Positions 1 to 8,860 are shown, counted from the first letter of the stretch. The stretch: 64,000 nt of DNA from Pseudomonas sp. 10-1B (GCF_000935045.1 NZ_JYKS01000023.1:186001-250000); one strand, 5' to 3'. Numbers and translations: made by a program. The notes: generated from the letters alone by a model not told the origin.

Positions 1-354
1 CATGTCGCGACCCAGCGGGTTCTTCGGCAGCATGCCTTTGACCGCAGTTTCGATAACACGCTCAGGGGCCTTGGCGATCAACTTCTCGAAGTTGATTTCC
101 TTGATACCGCCCGGGAAACCGGAGTGGGAGTAGTACATTTTGTCGGAAGACTTGGCACCAGTCACACGAACCTGCTCGGCGTTGATGACGACGATGTAGT
201 CGCCGGTGTCAACGTGAGGGGTGTATTCTGGTTTGTGTTTGCCACGCAGACGGCTAGCGATTTCGGTAGCCAGACGACCCAGGGTCTGGCCAGCGGCGTC
301 GACTACGAACCACTCGCGCTTTACTGTTTCCGGTTTAGCAGTAAAAGTTTTCAT
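1..354 (-). CDS. rplM: 50S ribosomal protein L13 (partial, C-terminus outside window)
   Basis: Encodes the N-terminal 118 residues of ribosomal protein L13, a large-subunit assembly protein that binds 23S rRNA. The reverse strand from the ATG at 354 reads [20 protein letters not shown], followed by the typical L13 stretches [16 protein letters not shown] and [12 protein letters not shown]. The family is about 142 residues, so roughly 24 residues lie beyond position 1, where rpsI normally follows. A promoter-like sequence sits 45-70 nt upstream of the start. No alternative is plausible. Confidence 0.97.
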   Translation of the reverse strand, partial: MKTFTAKPETVKREWFVVDAAGQTLGRLATEIASRLRGKHKPEYTPHVDTGDYIVVINAEQVRVTGAKSSDKMYYSHSGFPGGIKEINFEKLIAKAPERVIETAVKGMLPKNPLGRDM

Positions 355-397
355 TCTCTAAAGCCTCAGAGGCCGCCCAGCGAAAAATAGACGGCGA

Positions 398-426
398 ATC
401 TTACTGGATAGTGCACAGCTTGCCAA
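398..426 (-). promoter_or_regulatory. Predicted sigma-70 promoter of rplM
   Basis: On the reverse strand a -35 box TTGGCA (complement of 421-426) and a -10 box TAAGAT (complement of 398-403) are separated by exactly 17 nt. The predicted leader of about 35 nt before rplM contains a short hairpin (GCCTC-T-GAGGC) just before the start, where L13 autoregulation could act. Prediction from sequence only. Confidence 0.55.
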
Positions 427-611
427 GGGCAAGCGCGCAGCCGAACGCTGACGCTTTTGGGGGCTCGGGTCAGGCACGCCAATGTTCGACGGGGTTCTTC
501 CTGCGTGGTGGTGCATCACTTCCGCCACACGGAGAGGGGCCGAATTATCCAGATTGCGCGAAAAATTTCAACCTGCTTTGATGGGCTTCTTTGCCTAGGA
601 GTGTCTACCCG

Positions 612-1652
612 ATGGAATACCGCCAGCTCGGCCGTACCGACCTCAACGTCAGCGCCCTGTGCCTGGGCACCATGACCTGGGGCGAGCAGAACGTCCAGGC
701 CGAGGCCTTCGAACAGATTGCCCGGGCCAAGGCCGCCGGGGTCAACTTCATCGACACCGCCGAGATGTACCCGGTGCCGCCCCGCCCGGAAACCTACGCC
801 GCCACCGAGCGCATCATCGGCAACTGGTTCAGCCAGATGGGCGACCGCGATGACTGGCTCCTGGCCAGCAAGGTCGCCGGCCCTGGCAATGGCATCAGCC
901 ACATCCGCGACGGCCAGCTCAAGCACAACCGCCAGCACATCGTCGCGGCACTGGACGAGAGCCTCAAGCGCCTGCAGACCGACCGTATCGACCTGTACCA
1001 GCTGCACTGGCCCGAGCGCAGCACCAACTTCTTCGGCAAGCTGGGCTACCAGCACCTGCCGCAGGACCACTTCACTCCGCTGGAAGAAACCCTCGAAGTG
1101 CTCGACGAGCAGGTTCGCGCGGGCAAGATCCGCCATATCGGCCTGTCCAACGAAACGCCCTGGGGCACCATGAAGTTCCTGCAACTGGCTGAAAACCGTG
1201 GCTGGCCGCGGGCGGTGTCGATCCAGAACCCGTACAACCTGCTCAACCGCAGCTTCGAGGTAGGCCTGGCGGAGGTGGCCATCCGCGAGCAGTGTGGCCT
1301 GCTGGCCTATTCGCCGCTGGCGTTCGGCATGCTTTCGGGCAAGTACGAGAACGGCGCACGGCCAGAGAACGCACGCCTGACCCTGTTCAGCCGCTTTGCC
1401 CGTTACTCCAACCCACAAACCGTAGCGGCCTGCAGCCATTACGTGCAGTTGGCCCGCGAGCATGGCCTGGACCCGGCGCAGATGGCCCTGGCGTTCGTCA
1501 CCCGGCAGCCATTCGTGACCAGCAACATCATTGGCGCGACCAGCCTGGAGCAACTGGACAGCAACCTGGCCAGCCTCGAGCTGAACCTGAGCGACGAACT
1601 GCTGGCGGCGATCGAGGCGATTCACCAGGAGCAGCCGAACCCGGCGCCTTGA
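612..1652 (+). CDS. tas: NADP(H)-dependent aldo/keto reductase, Tas family
   Basis: Predicted 346-residue aldo/keto reductase with a TIM-barrel fold that reduces carbonyl substrates with NADPH. The length equals that of E. coli Tas. It begins MEYRQLGRTDLNVSALCLGT, has the catalytic region FIDTAEMYPVPP (Asp and Tyr of the AKR tetrad) and the AKR signature around GLSNETPWG, and ends with the cofactor-binding NIIGATSLEQL segment. The ATG at 612 is chosen over a TTG at 591 because AGGAG at 597-601 is correctly spaced for it and the family starts with MEY. It is monocistronic and followed by a REP pair. The physiological substrate is not known from sequence. Confidence 0.9.
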   Translation: MEYRQLGRTDLNVSALCLGTMTWGEQNVQAEAFEQIARAKAAGVNFIDTAEMYPVPPRPETYAATERIIGNWFSQMGDRDDWLLASKVAGPGNGISHIRDGQLKHNRQHIVAALDESLKRLQTDRIDLYQLHWPERSTNFFGKLGYQHLPQDHFTPLEETLEVLDEQVRAGKIRHIGLSNETPWGTMKFLQLAENRGWPRAVSIQNPYNLLNRSFEVGLAEVAIREQCGLLAYSPLAFGMLSGKYENGARPENARLTLFSRFARYSNPQTVAACSHYVQLAREHGLDPAQMALAFVTRQPFVTSNIIGATSLEQLDSNLASLELNLSDELLAAIEAIHQEQPNPAP

Positions 1653-1667
1653 GCGCAATCCTGTGCC

Positions 1668-1744
1668 GACCTCTTCGCGGGTAAACCCGCTCCTACACTG
1701 TTCATCGCAGGCCCTGTAGGAGCGGGCTTGCCCGCGAAGAAGGC
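1668..1744. repeat. REP pair (GCGGG-type)
   Basis: Two inverted copies of the Pseudomonas REP core (CTTCGCGGGTAAACCCGCTC and its counterpart AGCGGGCTTGCCCGCGAAG) separated by about 20 nt. Lies between the two same-strand genes tas and the GATase1-AraC regulator. Confidence 0.9.
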
Positions 1745-1826
1745 CACGCGGTGCATCGGGCTAGACACAATCGCCAAAAAATAAGACGATCCAGCCGGTG
1801 ATTGACCACTCTACCCTATAAGAACA

Positions 1827-2831
1827 ATGACAATGATGTTTACCCAACCCTCCGCGTCGCTGCGGCGCGTCAGCATCCTGGCCATTGACAAGGTGTTCGC
1901 GTCGACCTTGATGCAGGCCAAGGACTTCTTCCACCTCGCCAGCCTGCGCTACAGCAAACAGCTGGGCCTGGGCCTGCAGCCCATGTTCGAGATCCGCCTG
2001 GTGAGCCCCGACGGCCAGCCCGTGGACAGCTTCAGCAATGTGCAACTGCCGGTCGAAGGTGGCCTGGACGACGCCGATGTGATCATCCTCCCGGCCTTCT
2101 GGGACGACTTCGACAACCTGCTGCAACGTTATCCACAGGTGCTGCCGTGGCTGCGCGACCAGCATGCCCGCGGCGCGGTGCTGTGCGCCGAGGCCAGTGG
2201 CGTGTTCTGGCTGGCCGAGTCTGGCCTGCTCGACGGCAAGGAGGCGACCACCTACTGGCGCTTCTTCAACAGCTTTGCCGAACGCTTCCCGAAGATCCGG
2301 CTGAACCAGGACAAGCACCTGACCGACGCCGACAACCTGTATTGCGCAGGTGGCACCACCTCGGCCTGCGACCTCTACATCTACCTGATCGAACGCTTCT
2401 GCGGCGCCAACGTGGCCCGCGCCGTGTCCCGCGATATCCTCTACGAAGTGCAGCGCAACTATACCCCGGGGCGCATGGGCTTTGGCGGGCAGAAGCTGCA
2501 CCAGGACCTGATCATCCTGCAGATCCAGCACTGGCTGGAGGAACACTTCGCCGACAAGTTTCGCTTCGAGGACGTGGCTCGCAACCACGGCATGAGCATC
2601 CGCAACTTCATGCGCCGCTTCCAGGGGGCGACGGGCGACAAGCCGCTGCACTACCTGCAACGGTTGCGGATCGAGACAGCCAAGGGGTTGTTGTCGAGCA
2701 CGCGCAAGAGCATCAAGACCATCAGCTACGAGGTGGGCTATGACGATGCCAGTTTCTTTGCGCGGTTGTTCCGCCAGCACACCGAGTTGTCGCCGAACCA
2801 GTATCGGCAGCAGTTCATGCAGGAGGCTTGA
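1827..2831 (+). CDS. GATase1-like/AraC-family transcriptional regulator (GlxA type)
   Basis: A 334-residue regulator. Residues about 15-190 form a DJ-1/PfpI-type class I glutamine amidotransferase-like sensor domain, including CAEASGVFWLAESGLLDGK; the nucleophile elbow is CAEASG. Residues about 225-325 form an AraC/XylS DNA-binding domain with two helix-turn-helices (FEDVARNHGMSIRNFMRRFQ and IKTISYEVGYDDASFFARLF). Members often control catabolism of quaternary amines or amino acids, but the ligand and targets cannot be read here. The first in-frame ATG is used; the context AACAATGACAATGATG contains further ATGs at 1833 and 1836, so the exact start is uncertain by a few residues. Confidence 0.88.
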   Translation: MTMMFTQPSASLRRVSILAIDKVFASTLMQAKDFFHLASLRYSKQLGLGLQPMFEIRLVSPDGQPVDSFSNVQLPVEGGLDDADVIILPAFWDDFDNLLQRYPQVLPWLRDQHARGAVLCAEASGVFWLAESGLLDGKEATTYWRFFNSFAERFPKIRLNQDKHLTDADNLYCAGGTTSACDLYIYLIERFCGANVARAVSRDILYEVQRNYTPGRMGFGGQKLHQDLIILQIQHWLEEHFADKFRFEDVARNHGMSIRNFMRRFQGATGDKPLHYLQRLRIETAKGLLSSTRKSIKTISYEVGYDDASFFARLFRQHTELSPNQYRQQFMQEA

Positions 2832-2840
2832 GGGCTTCCA

Positions 2841-2933
2841 GCAGCTGCAAGCTGCAAGCTGCAAGCTGCAAGCTAAAGCAGGTCAGCATGCGGGCTGCTC
2901 TGTCTTGTAGCTTGTAGCTTGTAGCTTGTAGCT
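2841..2933. repeat. Tandem AGCTGCAAG/CTTGTAGCT hairpin repeat
   Basis: Four overlapping AGCTGCAAG units (2842-2875) are followed by four CTTGTAGCT units (2904-2934), giving one long inverted repeat with a 28-nt loop. The arms pair perfectly in a plus-strand transcript if G-U wobbles are allowed; in a minus-strand transcript the same positions are A-C mismatches. This fits a 3' structure for the upstream regulator gene. A related element follows algA at 44160-44278. Confidence 0.85.
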
Positions 2934-2937
2934 GATC

Positions 2938-4032
2938 TCAGGGCTTGTGCGCGCGCGCCAGGAATTCGTGCGACTGCATCTCCAGCAACCGGCTCAGGGT
3001 ACGCTGGAACTCGAAGCTCAGGCGCCCGCCGGTATACAGGTCCTTCAACTCCACCTCGGCCGAGATGATCAGCTTGACGTTGCGGTCGTAGAACTCATCC
3101 ACCATGTTGATGAAGCGGCGGGCGATGTCGTCGGTGGTGACGCCCATCTGCTCCACGTTGCTCAGCAGCACGGCGTGGAAGATCTTGCCCAGTTCGATGT
3201 AGTCGTTCTGGCTGCGCGGCCCGTCGCACAGGGCGCGGAAGTCGAACCAGGCCACGTCGTCGCAAGTGAGCAGGGCATGGATCGGGCGGTTCTCGATCAT
3301 CAGCACGTCGTTCTCGACCGCCTGGGTGCACTCAGGGGTCAGCGCCTTGAAGCTGGCGCGCAGGCTCTGGTGCGCCGCTTCGTCCAGCGGGTAGTGGAAC
3401 AGTTCGGCCTGCTCCAGGTGACGCAGGCGGTAGTCGACCCCGCTGTCGACGTTCACCACATCGGTGTACTGCTTGATCATGGCGATGGCCGGCAGGAAGC
3501 GCGCACGCTGCAGGCCGTCCTTGTACAGGCCGTCCGGCACGATGTTGGAGGTGGCCACCAGCGATACGCCGTTCTTGAACAGCTCCTCCATCAGGGTGCC
3601 AAGGATCATCGCGTCGGTGATGTCCGACACGAAGAATTCGTCGAAGCAGATCACCTTGGCTTCTTCGCTGAAGCGCTTGGCGATGATGGTCAGCGGGTTC
3701 TTCTCGCCCTTGAGGGTTTTCATTTCCTCGTGCACGCGCTTCATGAAGCGGTGGAAGTGCGTGCGCATCTTCTGCTTGAACGGCAGTGCTTCGAAGAAGG
3801 TATCGACCAGGTAGGTCTTGCCTCGCCCTACCCCACCCCAGAAGTACAGGCCCTTGACCGGGGTCTGCTCCTTCTTGCCGAACAGCTTGCCGAACACGCC
3901 CGGCTTGTTGTTCTGCGCGTGTACCAGGTCGTCGTACAGGCGCTGCAGGTGACGCACCGCAGTTTCCTGCGCCGCGTCATGGAAGAAGTCGGGACGTTTC
4001 AGATCTGCTTGATAGCGTTCTAAGGGAGTCAT
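2938..4032 (-). CDS. zapE: Cell division protein ZapE (AFG1-like ATPase)
   Basis: A 364-residue AAA-type ATPase of the ZapE/AFG1 family, which associates with the FtsZ ring. Walker A is GGVGRGKT at residues 66-73 and Walker B is ICFDEFFVSD around residues 128-137; an arginine-rich sensor region follows. The length and the start MTPLERYQADLKRPDFFHDA are as in other pseudomonads. No Shine-Dalgarno sequence is visible in the 19 nt before the ATG, and a strong terminator-like hairpin ends there. Confidence 0.93.
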   Translation of the reverse strand: MTPLERYQADLKRPDFFHDAAQETAVRHLQRLYDDLVHAQNNKPGVFGKLFGKKEQTPVKGLYFWGGVGRGKTYLVDTFFEALPFKQKMRTHFHRFMKRVHEEMKTLKGEKNPLTIIAKRFSEEAKVICFDEFFVSDITDAMILGTLMEELFKNGVSLVATSNIVPDGLYKDGLQRARFLPAIAMIKQYTDVVNVDSGVDYRLRHLEQAELFHYPLDEAAHQSLRASFKALTPECTQAVENDVLMIENRPIHALLTCDDVAWFDFRALCDGPRSQNDYIELGKIFHAVLLSNVEQMGVTTDDIARRFINMVDEFYDRNVKLIISAEVELKDLYTGGRLSFEFQRTLSRLLEMQSHEFLARAHKP

Positions 4033-4051
4033 GATTCGTTAGCGAGGCAAC

Positions 4052-4084
4052 AAAAAACGGGCCGTCACTGTAGCGACAGGCCCG
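4052..4084 (-). terminator. Intrinsic terminator just upstream of zapE
   Basis: On the reverse strand a stem CGGGCC...GGCCCG, extended by GTC/GAC inside, is followed by TTTTTTG. It would end transcription arriving from trpS. The U-tract ends only 19 nt before the zapE start codon, leaving no room for a zapE promoter downstream of it. Confidence 0.75.
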
Positions 4085-4100
4085 CCTTATGGCAATGCGT

Positions 4101-4186
4101 CTGTGGGAGAGGTTTACCCGCGAAGCAGGCAACGCGATACCTGGCACCGGCTTTGCCGGTGTTCGCGGGTAAACCCGCTCCTACAA
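4101..4186. repeat. REP pair (GCGGG-type)
   Basis: Left arm GGTTTACCCGCGAAG and right arm TTCGCGGGTAAACCCGCTCC form an inverted pair; the spacer holds a small GCACCGGC/GCCGGTG hairpin. Lies between trpS and zapE. Confidence 0.85.
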
Positions 4187-4196
4187 ATAAAATGCC

Positions 4197-5546
4197 TCAG
4201 TCCTGCTGTGGCGCCAGGGCTTCGTGCAGGCTTTGAATGGCCGCATCACGGGCCTCGGCATTGTCGAACTGCGGCCCGTCGGCAACCTGCTCGCCATTCA
4301 GCCACAGGCCGAAGCCCAGGCCTTCGACGCGCACATCGGCCTCGCCACCCTGCTGCAACTGCTTGCTGACGGCACCGGCGCTCTTGCCGTCGGCGAAGCT
4401 GCGCGACAGCAGCAGTTGCTCGCCATCAGCGGCCAGCAGGCGGAAGCGGAAGCTACCGTCTTCGTCACGGAAGCTGACGAAACGCGCGCTCTTGGCCGCT
4501 TTTTTCTTCACTTCGGTGCTGGCCTGCACGCTGCTGCGGAACGAACGCAGGCCAACCGCCTCGCGCAGCTGCTCGAGGAACGGCGTGGCGAGCTTGCGGG
4601 CCTTGGTCGCGCCTGCCAGCAGGATGTCTTCCAGGTCCGCCGGGCGGGCGATCAGCTGGTGGTAATACTCGCGCTTCTCGGCCAACTGGCCATCCAGCAA
4701 CTGGAACAGGCGCTGCTTGGCCTCGCCCCAGCCCAGGCCCTGCAGCAGTTCTTCGCGGAACTCGGCGCATTGCGCCGGCGTCGAGAAAGCCTGGAACAGG
4801 GTGAACAGGTGCGAGTTGTCCGGGTCTTTCGCTTCGCCAGGCGCGCGCGAGTCGGTAACGATGCGCGAGATGGCGTCTTTCATGTCCTTGGCGCTGGTGA
4901 ACAATGGAATGGTGTTGTCATAGCTCTTGGACATCTTGCGCCCGTCCAGGCCTGGCAAGGTCGCCACACTCTCTTCGATCACCGCCTCCGGCAAGGTGAA
5001 GAAGTCCTTGCCCTGGCCGAACAGGTGGTTGAAGCGCTGGCCGATGTCGCGGGCCATTTCCACGTGCTGGATCTGGTCACGACCGACCGGCACCTTGTTG
5101 GCGTTGAACATCAGGATGTCAGCAGCCATCAGCACCGGGTAGCTGAACAAGCCCATGGTCACGCCGGCATCCGGGTCTTCGCCAGCTTCAACGTTCTTGT
5201 CCACCGAGGCCTTGTAGGCGTGCGCACGGTTGAGCAGGCCCTTGGCCGCCACACAGGTCAGCAACCAGGTCAGCTCGGGGATTTCCGGGATGTCGGACTG
5301 GCGGTAGAAGGTCACCTTGTCCGGGTCGAGGCCACCGGCCAGCCAGGTGGCGGCGATTTCCAGGCGCGAACGCTGGATACGCAGCGGGTCATCGCACTTG
5401 ATCAGGGCGTGGTAGTCGGCCAGGAAGTAGAACGAATCGACACCGGGCTGCTGGCTGGCACGGATCGCCGGGCGAATGGCGCCGGCGTAGTTGCCCAGGT
5501 GCGGAGTGCCGGTGGTGGTGATACCGGTAAGAATGCGCGTGGTCAT
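4197..5546 (-). CDS. trpS: Tryptophanyl-tRNA synthetase (long form)
   Basis: Charges tRNA-Trp with tryptophan in the cytosol. The class I signatures are present: the HIGH equivalent TPHLGN at residues 14-19 and KMSKS at 204-208. The protein is 449 residues against about 334 for E. coli TrpS. The extra C-terminal part (about residues 340-449) contains [19 protein letters not shown], which resembles a YegP/DUF1508 module. It starts 25 nt after the alpha/beta hydrolase gene and probably shares its transcript. Confidence 0.95.
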   Translation of the reverse strand: MTTRILTGITTTGTPHLGNYAGAIRPAIRASQQPGVDSFYFLADYHALIKCDDPLRIQRSRLEIAATWLAGGLDPDKVTFYRQSDIPEIPELTWLLTCVAAKGLLNRAHAYKASVDKNVEAGEDPDAGVTMGLFSYPVLMAADILMFNANKVPVGRDQIQHVEMARDIGQRFNHLFGQGKDFFTLPEAVIEESVATLPGLDGRKMSKSYDNTIPLFTSAKDMKDAISRIVTDSRAPGEAKDPDNSHLFTLFQAFSTPAQCAEFREELLQGLGWGEAKQRLFQLLDGQLAEKREYYHQLIARPADLEDILLAGATKARKLATPFLEQLREAVGLRSFRSSVQASTEVKKKAAKSARFVSFRDEDGSFRFRLLAADGEQLLLSRSFADGKSAGAVSKQLQQGGEADVRVEGLGFGLWLNGEQVADGPQFDNAEARDAAIQSLHEALAPQQD

Positions 5547-5571
5547 GGGTGTTCGCTTATTCAGGCTTGGC

Positions 5572-6207
5572 TCAGTTCGAAAGGCGCGGCAGCAGCAGAT
5601 CCTTCAGATCGGTCAGCTTGCCATGGAAGAAGTGTCCGCATTCTGCCACTTTCAGCAGCTCATGGGGGCGCGACAGGCTGTCAGACCAATCGTAAACCAG
5701 TTGCGGCGCGACGACCTCGTCGGCGTCCGGCTGCACCACGGTGATCGGGCAGTGCTGCGGCAGCGGGAATTCCGCTGTCAGGCGCATTACCGCCGGGGCG
5801 ATCATGAACAGCTGGCGCAGCTCGACGCCAGCAGCTTCCAGGCGGCCAGCCAGGCTGGTGGCGACGAACCCGCCGAACGAGAAGCCCATCAGCACCAGCG
5901 GCAGCTGCGGGTGTTTCTCGCGCAGCCAGGCAGCGGCGGCCTCGGCATCGGCCACTTCGCCGGCGCCCATGTCATGGCTGCCGGCACTCTGGCCAACGCC
6001 ACGGTAGTTGAAACGCAGGGTCACGTAGCCAGCATCCCGGGCGGTGCGTTGCAGGGTCGAGACCACCTTGTTGAGCATGGTGCCGCCCTGGACTGGGTTG
6101 GGATGGCAGATCAGCACCGCGCCGCGGGCTTCGGCCACGTCCAGGTACAAGGCTTCCAGCTGGCCGCAGGGGCCATCGATGAACAAGGGGGTTTCGCGGA
6201 CAAGCAA
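5572..6207 (-). CDS. Alpha/beta hydrolase
   Basis: A 211-residue serine hydrolase of the compact cytosolic type. The nucleophile elbow is GFSFGG, the oxyanion-side motif is [10 protein letters not shown] near residue 35, a late Asp lies in [10 protein letters not shown], and the catalytic His is in [10 protein letters not shown]. The start is a TTG at 6207; GGAG lies 7 nt upstream and no in-frame ATG precedes the conserved [15 protein letters not shown]. It is upstream of trpS on the same strand. The substrate is unknown. Confidence 0.85.
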   Translation of the reverse strand: MLVRETPLFIDGPCGQLEALYLDVAEARGAVLICHPNPVQGGTMLNKVVSTLQRTARDAGYVTLRFNYRGVGQSAGSHDMGAGEVADAEAAAAWLREKHPQLPLVLMGFSFGGFVATSLAGRLEAAGVELRQLFMIAPAVMRLTAEFPLPQHCPITVVQPDADEVVAPQLVYDWSDSLSRPHELLKVAECGHFFHGKLTDLKDLLLPRLSN

Positions 6208-6342
6208 GGCACTACTCCGTGACCTCGGGAGGGGTCGATTCGTCTAGGTGAGGAATTCTGTTCTGATTTGCGATCGCTCGCGGTATACAGCGCAGGTCTG
6301 AGCCGTTAACGTAAAGCAAAGCCGTTTATAGAGGAAGGACTC

Positions 6343-6780
6343 GTGGAACTCTCGCTCCTTGTTTGGTTGTTGCCGACCCTGGCGCTGGTCATTGGCGTGG
6401 TGGTTGGTTTCGTCGTCGCGCGCCTGCTGCCCAATGCCGCGCCAAGCAGCACCCAGCGTCAGCTGGACGACATCCAGCAGCGCTTCGACAGCTACCAGAA
6501 CGAAGTGGTCAACCATTTCAACAGCACTGCGGTACTGGTCAAGAAGCTGACCCAGAGCTACCAGGATGTCCAGGATCACCTGGCCGACGGTGCCAATACC
6601 CTGGCCCTCGACGACGTGACTCGCCAGCGCCTGCTGGCCGCGCTGCATTCCGAAGGCGCGCAAGGCCCGCGTGACCGCCTGACGCCGCCGAAGGACACCG
6701 CCGAAGTGCCGCGTGACTACGCGCCAAAAGCGCCGAACTCGCCGGGCATGCTCGACGAGAGCTACGGGCTCAAGCGTTGA
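6343..6780 (+). CDS. zapG: ZapG/YhcB family membrane-anchored protein (DUF1043)
   Basis: A 145-residue single-pass inner-membrane protein. Residues about 4-28 (LSLLVWLLPTLALVIGVVVG and following) form the transmembrane helix. Residues 35-85 are a predicted coiled coil with the family motif RQLDDIQQRFDSYQNEVVNH. The C-terminus is Pro-rich and disordered. YhcB/ZapG links cell-envelope synthesis and division in Enterobacteria. The start is GTG with AGGAAGG 5 nt upstream. A strong terminator follows. Confidence 0.9.
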   Translation: MELSLLVWLLPTLALVIGVVVGFVVARLLPNAAPSSTQRQLDDIQQRFDSYQNEVVNHFNSTAVLVKKLTQSYQDVQDHLADGANTLALDDVTRQRLLAALHSEGAQGPRDRLTPPKDTAEVPRDYAPKAPNSPGMLDESYGLKR

Positions 6781-6796
6781 TTCGCTGAACATGCAG

Positions 6797-6820
6797 AAGG
6801 CCTCGCGAGAGGCCTTTTTT
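6797..6820 (+). terminator. Intrinsic terminator of zapG
   Basis: Stem AAGGCCTC-GC-GAGAGGCCTT followed by a T-run (AAGGCCTCGCGAGAGGCCTT then TTTT), 17 nt after the zapG stop codon. Confidence 0.9.
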
Positions 6821-6838
6821 GTGGGCTGGATTCACTGA

Positions 6839-6930
6839 CCTCTTCGCGGGCACGCCCGCTCCCACAGGTACGCCACAGCATTTGAAATCTGCGCAATACC
6901 TGTGGGAGCGGGCGTGCCCGCGAAGAGGCC
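6839..6930. repeat. REP pair (GCGGG-type)
   Basis: Inverted copies CCTCTTCGCGGGCACGCCCG and CGGGCGTGCCCGCGAAGAGG with a 40-nt spacer. Sits between the convergent genes zapG and mdeA. Confidence 0.9.
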
Positions 6931-6942
6931 GGCCCAAACAAC

Positions 6943-8139
6943 CTAGCTACAAGCCTGCAATGCCTGCTCGACATCCGCCAGGAGGTCTTCCACATCCTCC
7001 AGCCCCACCGACAAGCGCACCAACCCCTCCGATATCCCGTGATGCGCGCGCTCCTTCGCGGTATAGCTGGAATGCGTCATGCTCGCCGGGTGCTGCGCCA
7101 GCGACTCGGCATCCCCCAGGCTCACCGCTCGGGCAAACAGTTGTAGCGCATTCATGAAGCGCCGCCCGGCCTCGATCCCTCCTTTGAGCTCAAAGGCGAT
7201 CATCCCACCCGACAAGCGCATCTGCCGCTGCGCCAACTCGTACTGGGCGAACGATGGCAACCCCGGGTAGTGGATCAGCTCAACCTGCGGCTGCCGGGCC
7301 AAGAACTCCGCCACCTGCTGAGCATTGGCGCAGTGGCGGTCCATGCGCAGGGCCAAGGTCTTGATCCCGCGCATCAGCAGCGCCGCGTCGTGTGGCGACA
7401 GCACCGCCCCGGTCATGTCCTTCAGCCCTTCCAGGCGAATGCGGTCGACCAGCGCCTTGCGCCCCACCACCAGGCCGGCGGTGATATCGCCATGGCCACT
7501 GAGATACTTGGTCGCCGAATGCACCACCAGGTCTGCCCCCAATTCCAGCGGCCGCTGCAGGTAGGGCGTGCAATAGGTGTTGTCGACCACTATATGCAGG
7601 TCATGCCCGCGTGCCACCTCGGCGACCGCCGCGATATCCACCAGTTGCATGTTGGGGTTGGCTGGCGTTTCGAAGTAGATCATGCGTGTTTTGCTGGTGA
7701 TAGCCGCCTTCAGGGCCTTGATGTCATTGAGGTCGACGTGACGGACCTTCACCCCGAATTCGCCAATGCCGTGATGCAGGAAAGCAAAGGTGCAGCCATA
7801 CAAGGTACGCCCGACGATCAGCTCGTCACCGGGCCGCAGCAGGGTCCAGATCGTCGAGGTAATGGCCCCCATACCCGACGCCAGCGCCAACCCCGCCTCG
7901 CCGCCTTCCAGCGAGGCCATGCGCTGTTCGAGCAAGGCCAAAGTGGGGTTGGAGATGCGGCTGTAGAAATGCCCCGGCTCCTCCCCGGCGAAGCACGCAG
8001 CGCCGTATTCGACGCTGGGGAAGGCATAGGTAGCGGTCTGGTACACCGGCGGCACCAGGGCGCCACCGTGAGAAAGCGGATCGTAGCCATGATGAATGGC
8101 CCGCGTGGAAAAACCGGTGTTGTTATGGGAGTCGCGCAT
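6943..8139 (-). CDS. mdeA: L-methionine gamma-lyase
   Basis: PLP enzyme that splits L-methionine into methanethiol, 2-oxobutyrate and ammonia. The 398-residue length equals the characterised P. putida enzyme. Visible signatures are TRAIHHGYD, the SRISNPT loop, the active-site Cys in LYGCTFAF (Cys116 of MdeA), and the PLP lysine in SATKYLSGHGD (about residue 211). The Cys in LYGC separates gamma-lyases from cystathionine enzymes. It is divergent from mdeR, which activates it in P. putida. The 3' end abuts a REP pair. Confidence 0.93.
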   Translation of the reverse strand: MRDSHNNTGFSTRAIHHGYDPLSHGGALVPPVYQTATYAFPSVEYGAACFAGEEPGHFYSRISNPTLALLEQRMASLEGGEAGLALASGMGAITSTIWTLLRPGDELIVGRTLYGCTFAFLHHGIGEFGVKVRHVDLNDIKALKAAITSKTRMIYFETPANPNMQLVDIAAVAEVARGHDLHIVVDNTYCTPYLQRPLELGADLVVHSATKYLSGHGDITAGLVVGRKALVDRIRLEGLKDMTGAVLSPHDAALLMRGIKTLALRMDRHCANAQQVAEFLARQPQVELIHYPGLPSFAQYELAQRQMRLSGGMIAFELKGGIEAGRRFMNALQLFARAVSLGDAESLAQHPASMTHSSYTAKERAHHGISEGLVRLSVGLEDVEDLLADVEQALQACS

Positions 8140-8265
8140 GGCAACAGCCTCTGGTGGTTTGTTATAAGCTTATGCCACCGAGCTGCCCGATTTTTTCCAA
8201 AGTAGCCACGCATCTGGGCGCTGATTGGAACAAAAACAATAATTACCGGACCAGGAGGGCAAAAC
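8140..8265. promoter_or_regulatory. Divergent mdeA-mdeR control region
   Basis: The 126 bp between the two start codons is AT-richer than its surroundings (GATTTTTTCC, AACAAAAACAATAATTACC) and must carry both promoters and any Lrp-type operator. AGGAGGG lies just before mdeR. No single -35/-10 pair stands out enough to place. Confidence 0.5.
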
Positions 8266-8745
8266 ATGCCTTCGAGCCTCGACCGCACCGACCGCGCCCT
8301 GCTCGCCGCCCTGCAGGACAACGCCCGCCTCACCGTCGCCGAACTCGCCGACCAGGTGGCACTGACCACCTCGCCCTGCTGGCGACGGGTGAAATTGCTG
8401 GAAGACAACGGCTACATCACCGGCTACCAAGCCATCCTCTCGCCCAAGTCGCTAGGGTTTGGCGTGACCGCCTTCGTCAGCATCATGATGGATTCGCATA
8501 CCAAGGACATGGCGCTGGCATTCGAGCAGCGGCTGATGGAAATTCCCGAGATCGTCGCCTGCCACAACATTTCGGGGCGGTATGACTTTTTGCTGGAGAT
8601 ACTGGCACGGGATTTGGAATCGTTTGGGGAATTCACGCGGGAAGTGCTGCAGCGGTTACCGGGGGTGAAGGAGATCTATTCGAGTTTTTCCTACAAGGCG
8701 GTTAAGGAAAAGCGGGTGATTCCTGTGTCGGAAAAACACATCTGA
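8266..8745 (+). CDS. mdeR: Lrp/AsnC-family regulator MdeR
   Basis: A 159-residue Lrp/AsnC regulator. The N-terminal winged helix-turn-helix spans about residues 5-60 (LDRTDRALLAALQDNARLT, then TTSPCWRRVKLLEDNGYI); the C-terminal RAM ligand-binding domain spans about 65-150 (IVACHNISGRYDFLLEILARD). In P. putida the mdeR product is needed for mdeA expression. Assigned by family plus divergent position to mdeA. A strong AGGAGG precedes the ATG. The last 40 codons use less GC-biased third positions than the start of the gene. Confidence 0.9.
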   Translation: MPSSLDRTDRALLAALQDNARLTVAELADQVALTTSPCWRRVKLLEDNGYITGYQAILSPKSLGFGVTAFVSIMMDSHTKDMALAFEQRLMEIPEIVACHNISGRYDFLLEILARDLESFGEFTREVLQRLPGVKEIYSSFSYKAVKEKRVIPVSEKHI

Positions 8746-8860
8746 GACAGATCTTTCCGAGCGGTGGGAACGGTCCTACTGATTGACGAGCCCGCAGCTG
8801 ACATACAGAAAAGTCGTCCCCAGGCACGCTTTCCATGCCGCCAACCCGAGGGACGACTAC

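Noticed and set aside
591..611. TTG start for the tas-like gene
   Set aside because: The AGGAG lies inside this extension and is correctly placed only for the ATG at 612.
516..1658. Long minus-strand reading opposite tas
   Set aside because: Typical high-GC antisense shadow: codon positions mirror tas and there is no family feature. Similar long shadows opposite cysNC, rhlB, algG and the FUSC gene were dismissed for the same reason.
1668..1744. REP pairs considered as intrinsic terminators
   Set aside because: The hairpins lack T-runs, so they are listed as repeats; only elements with a clear T-run are called terminators.
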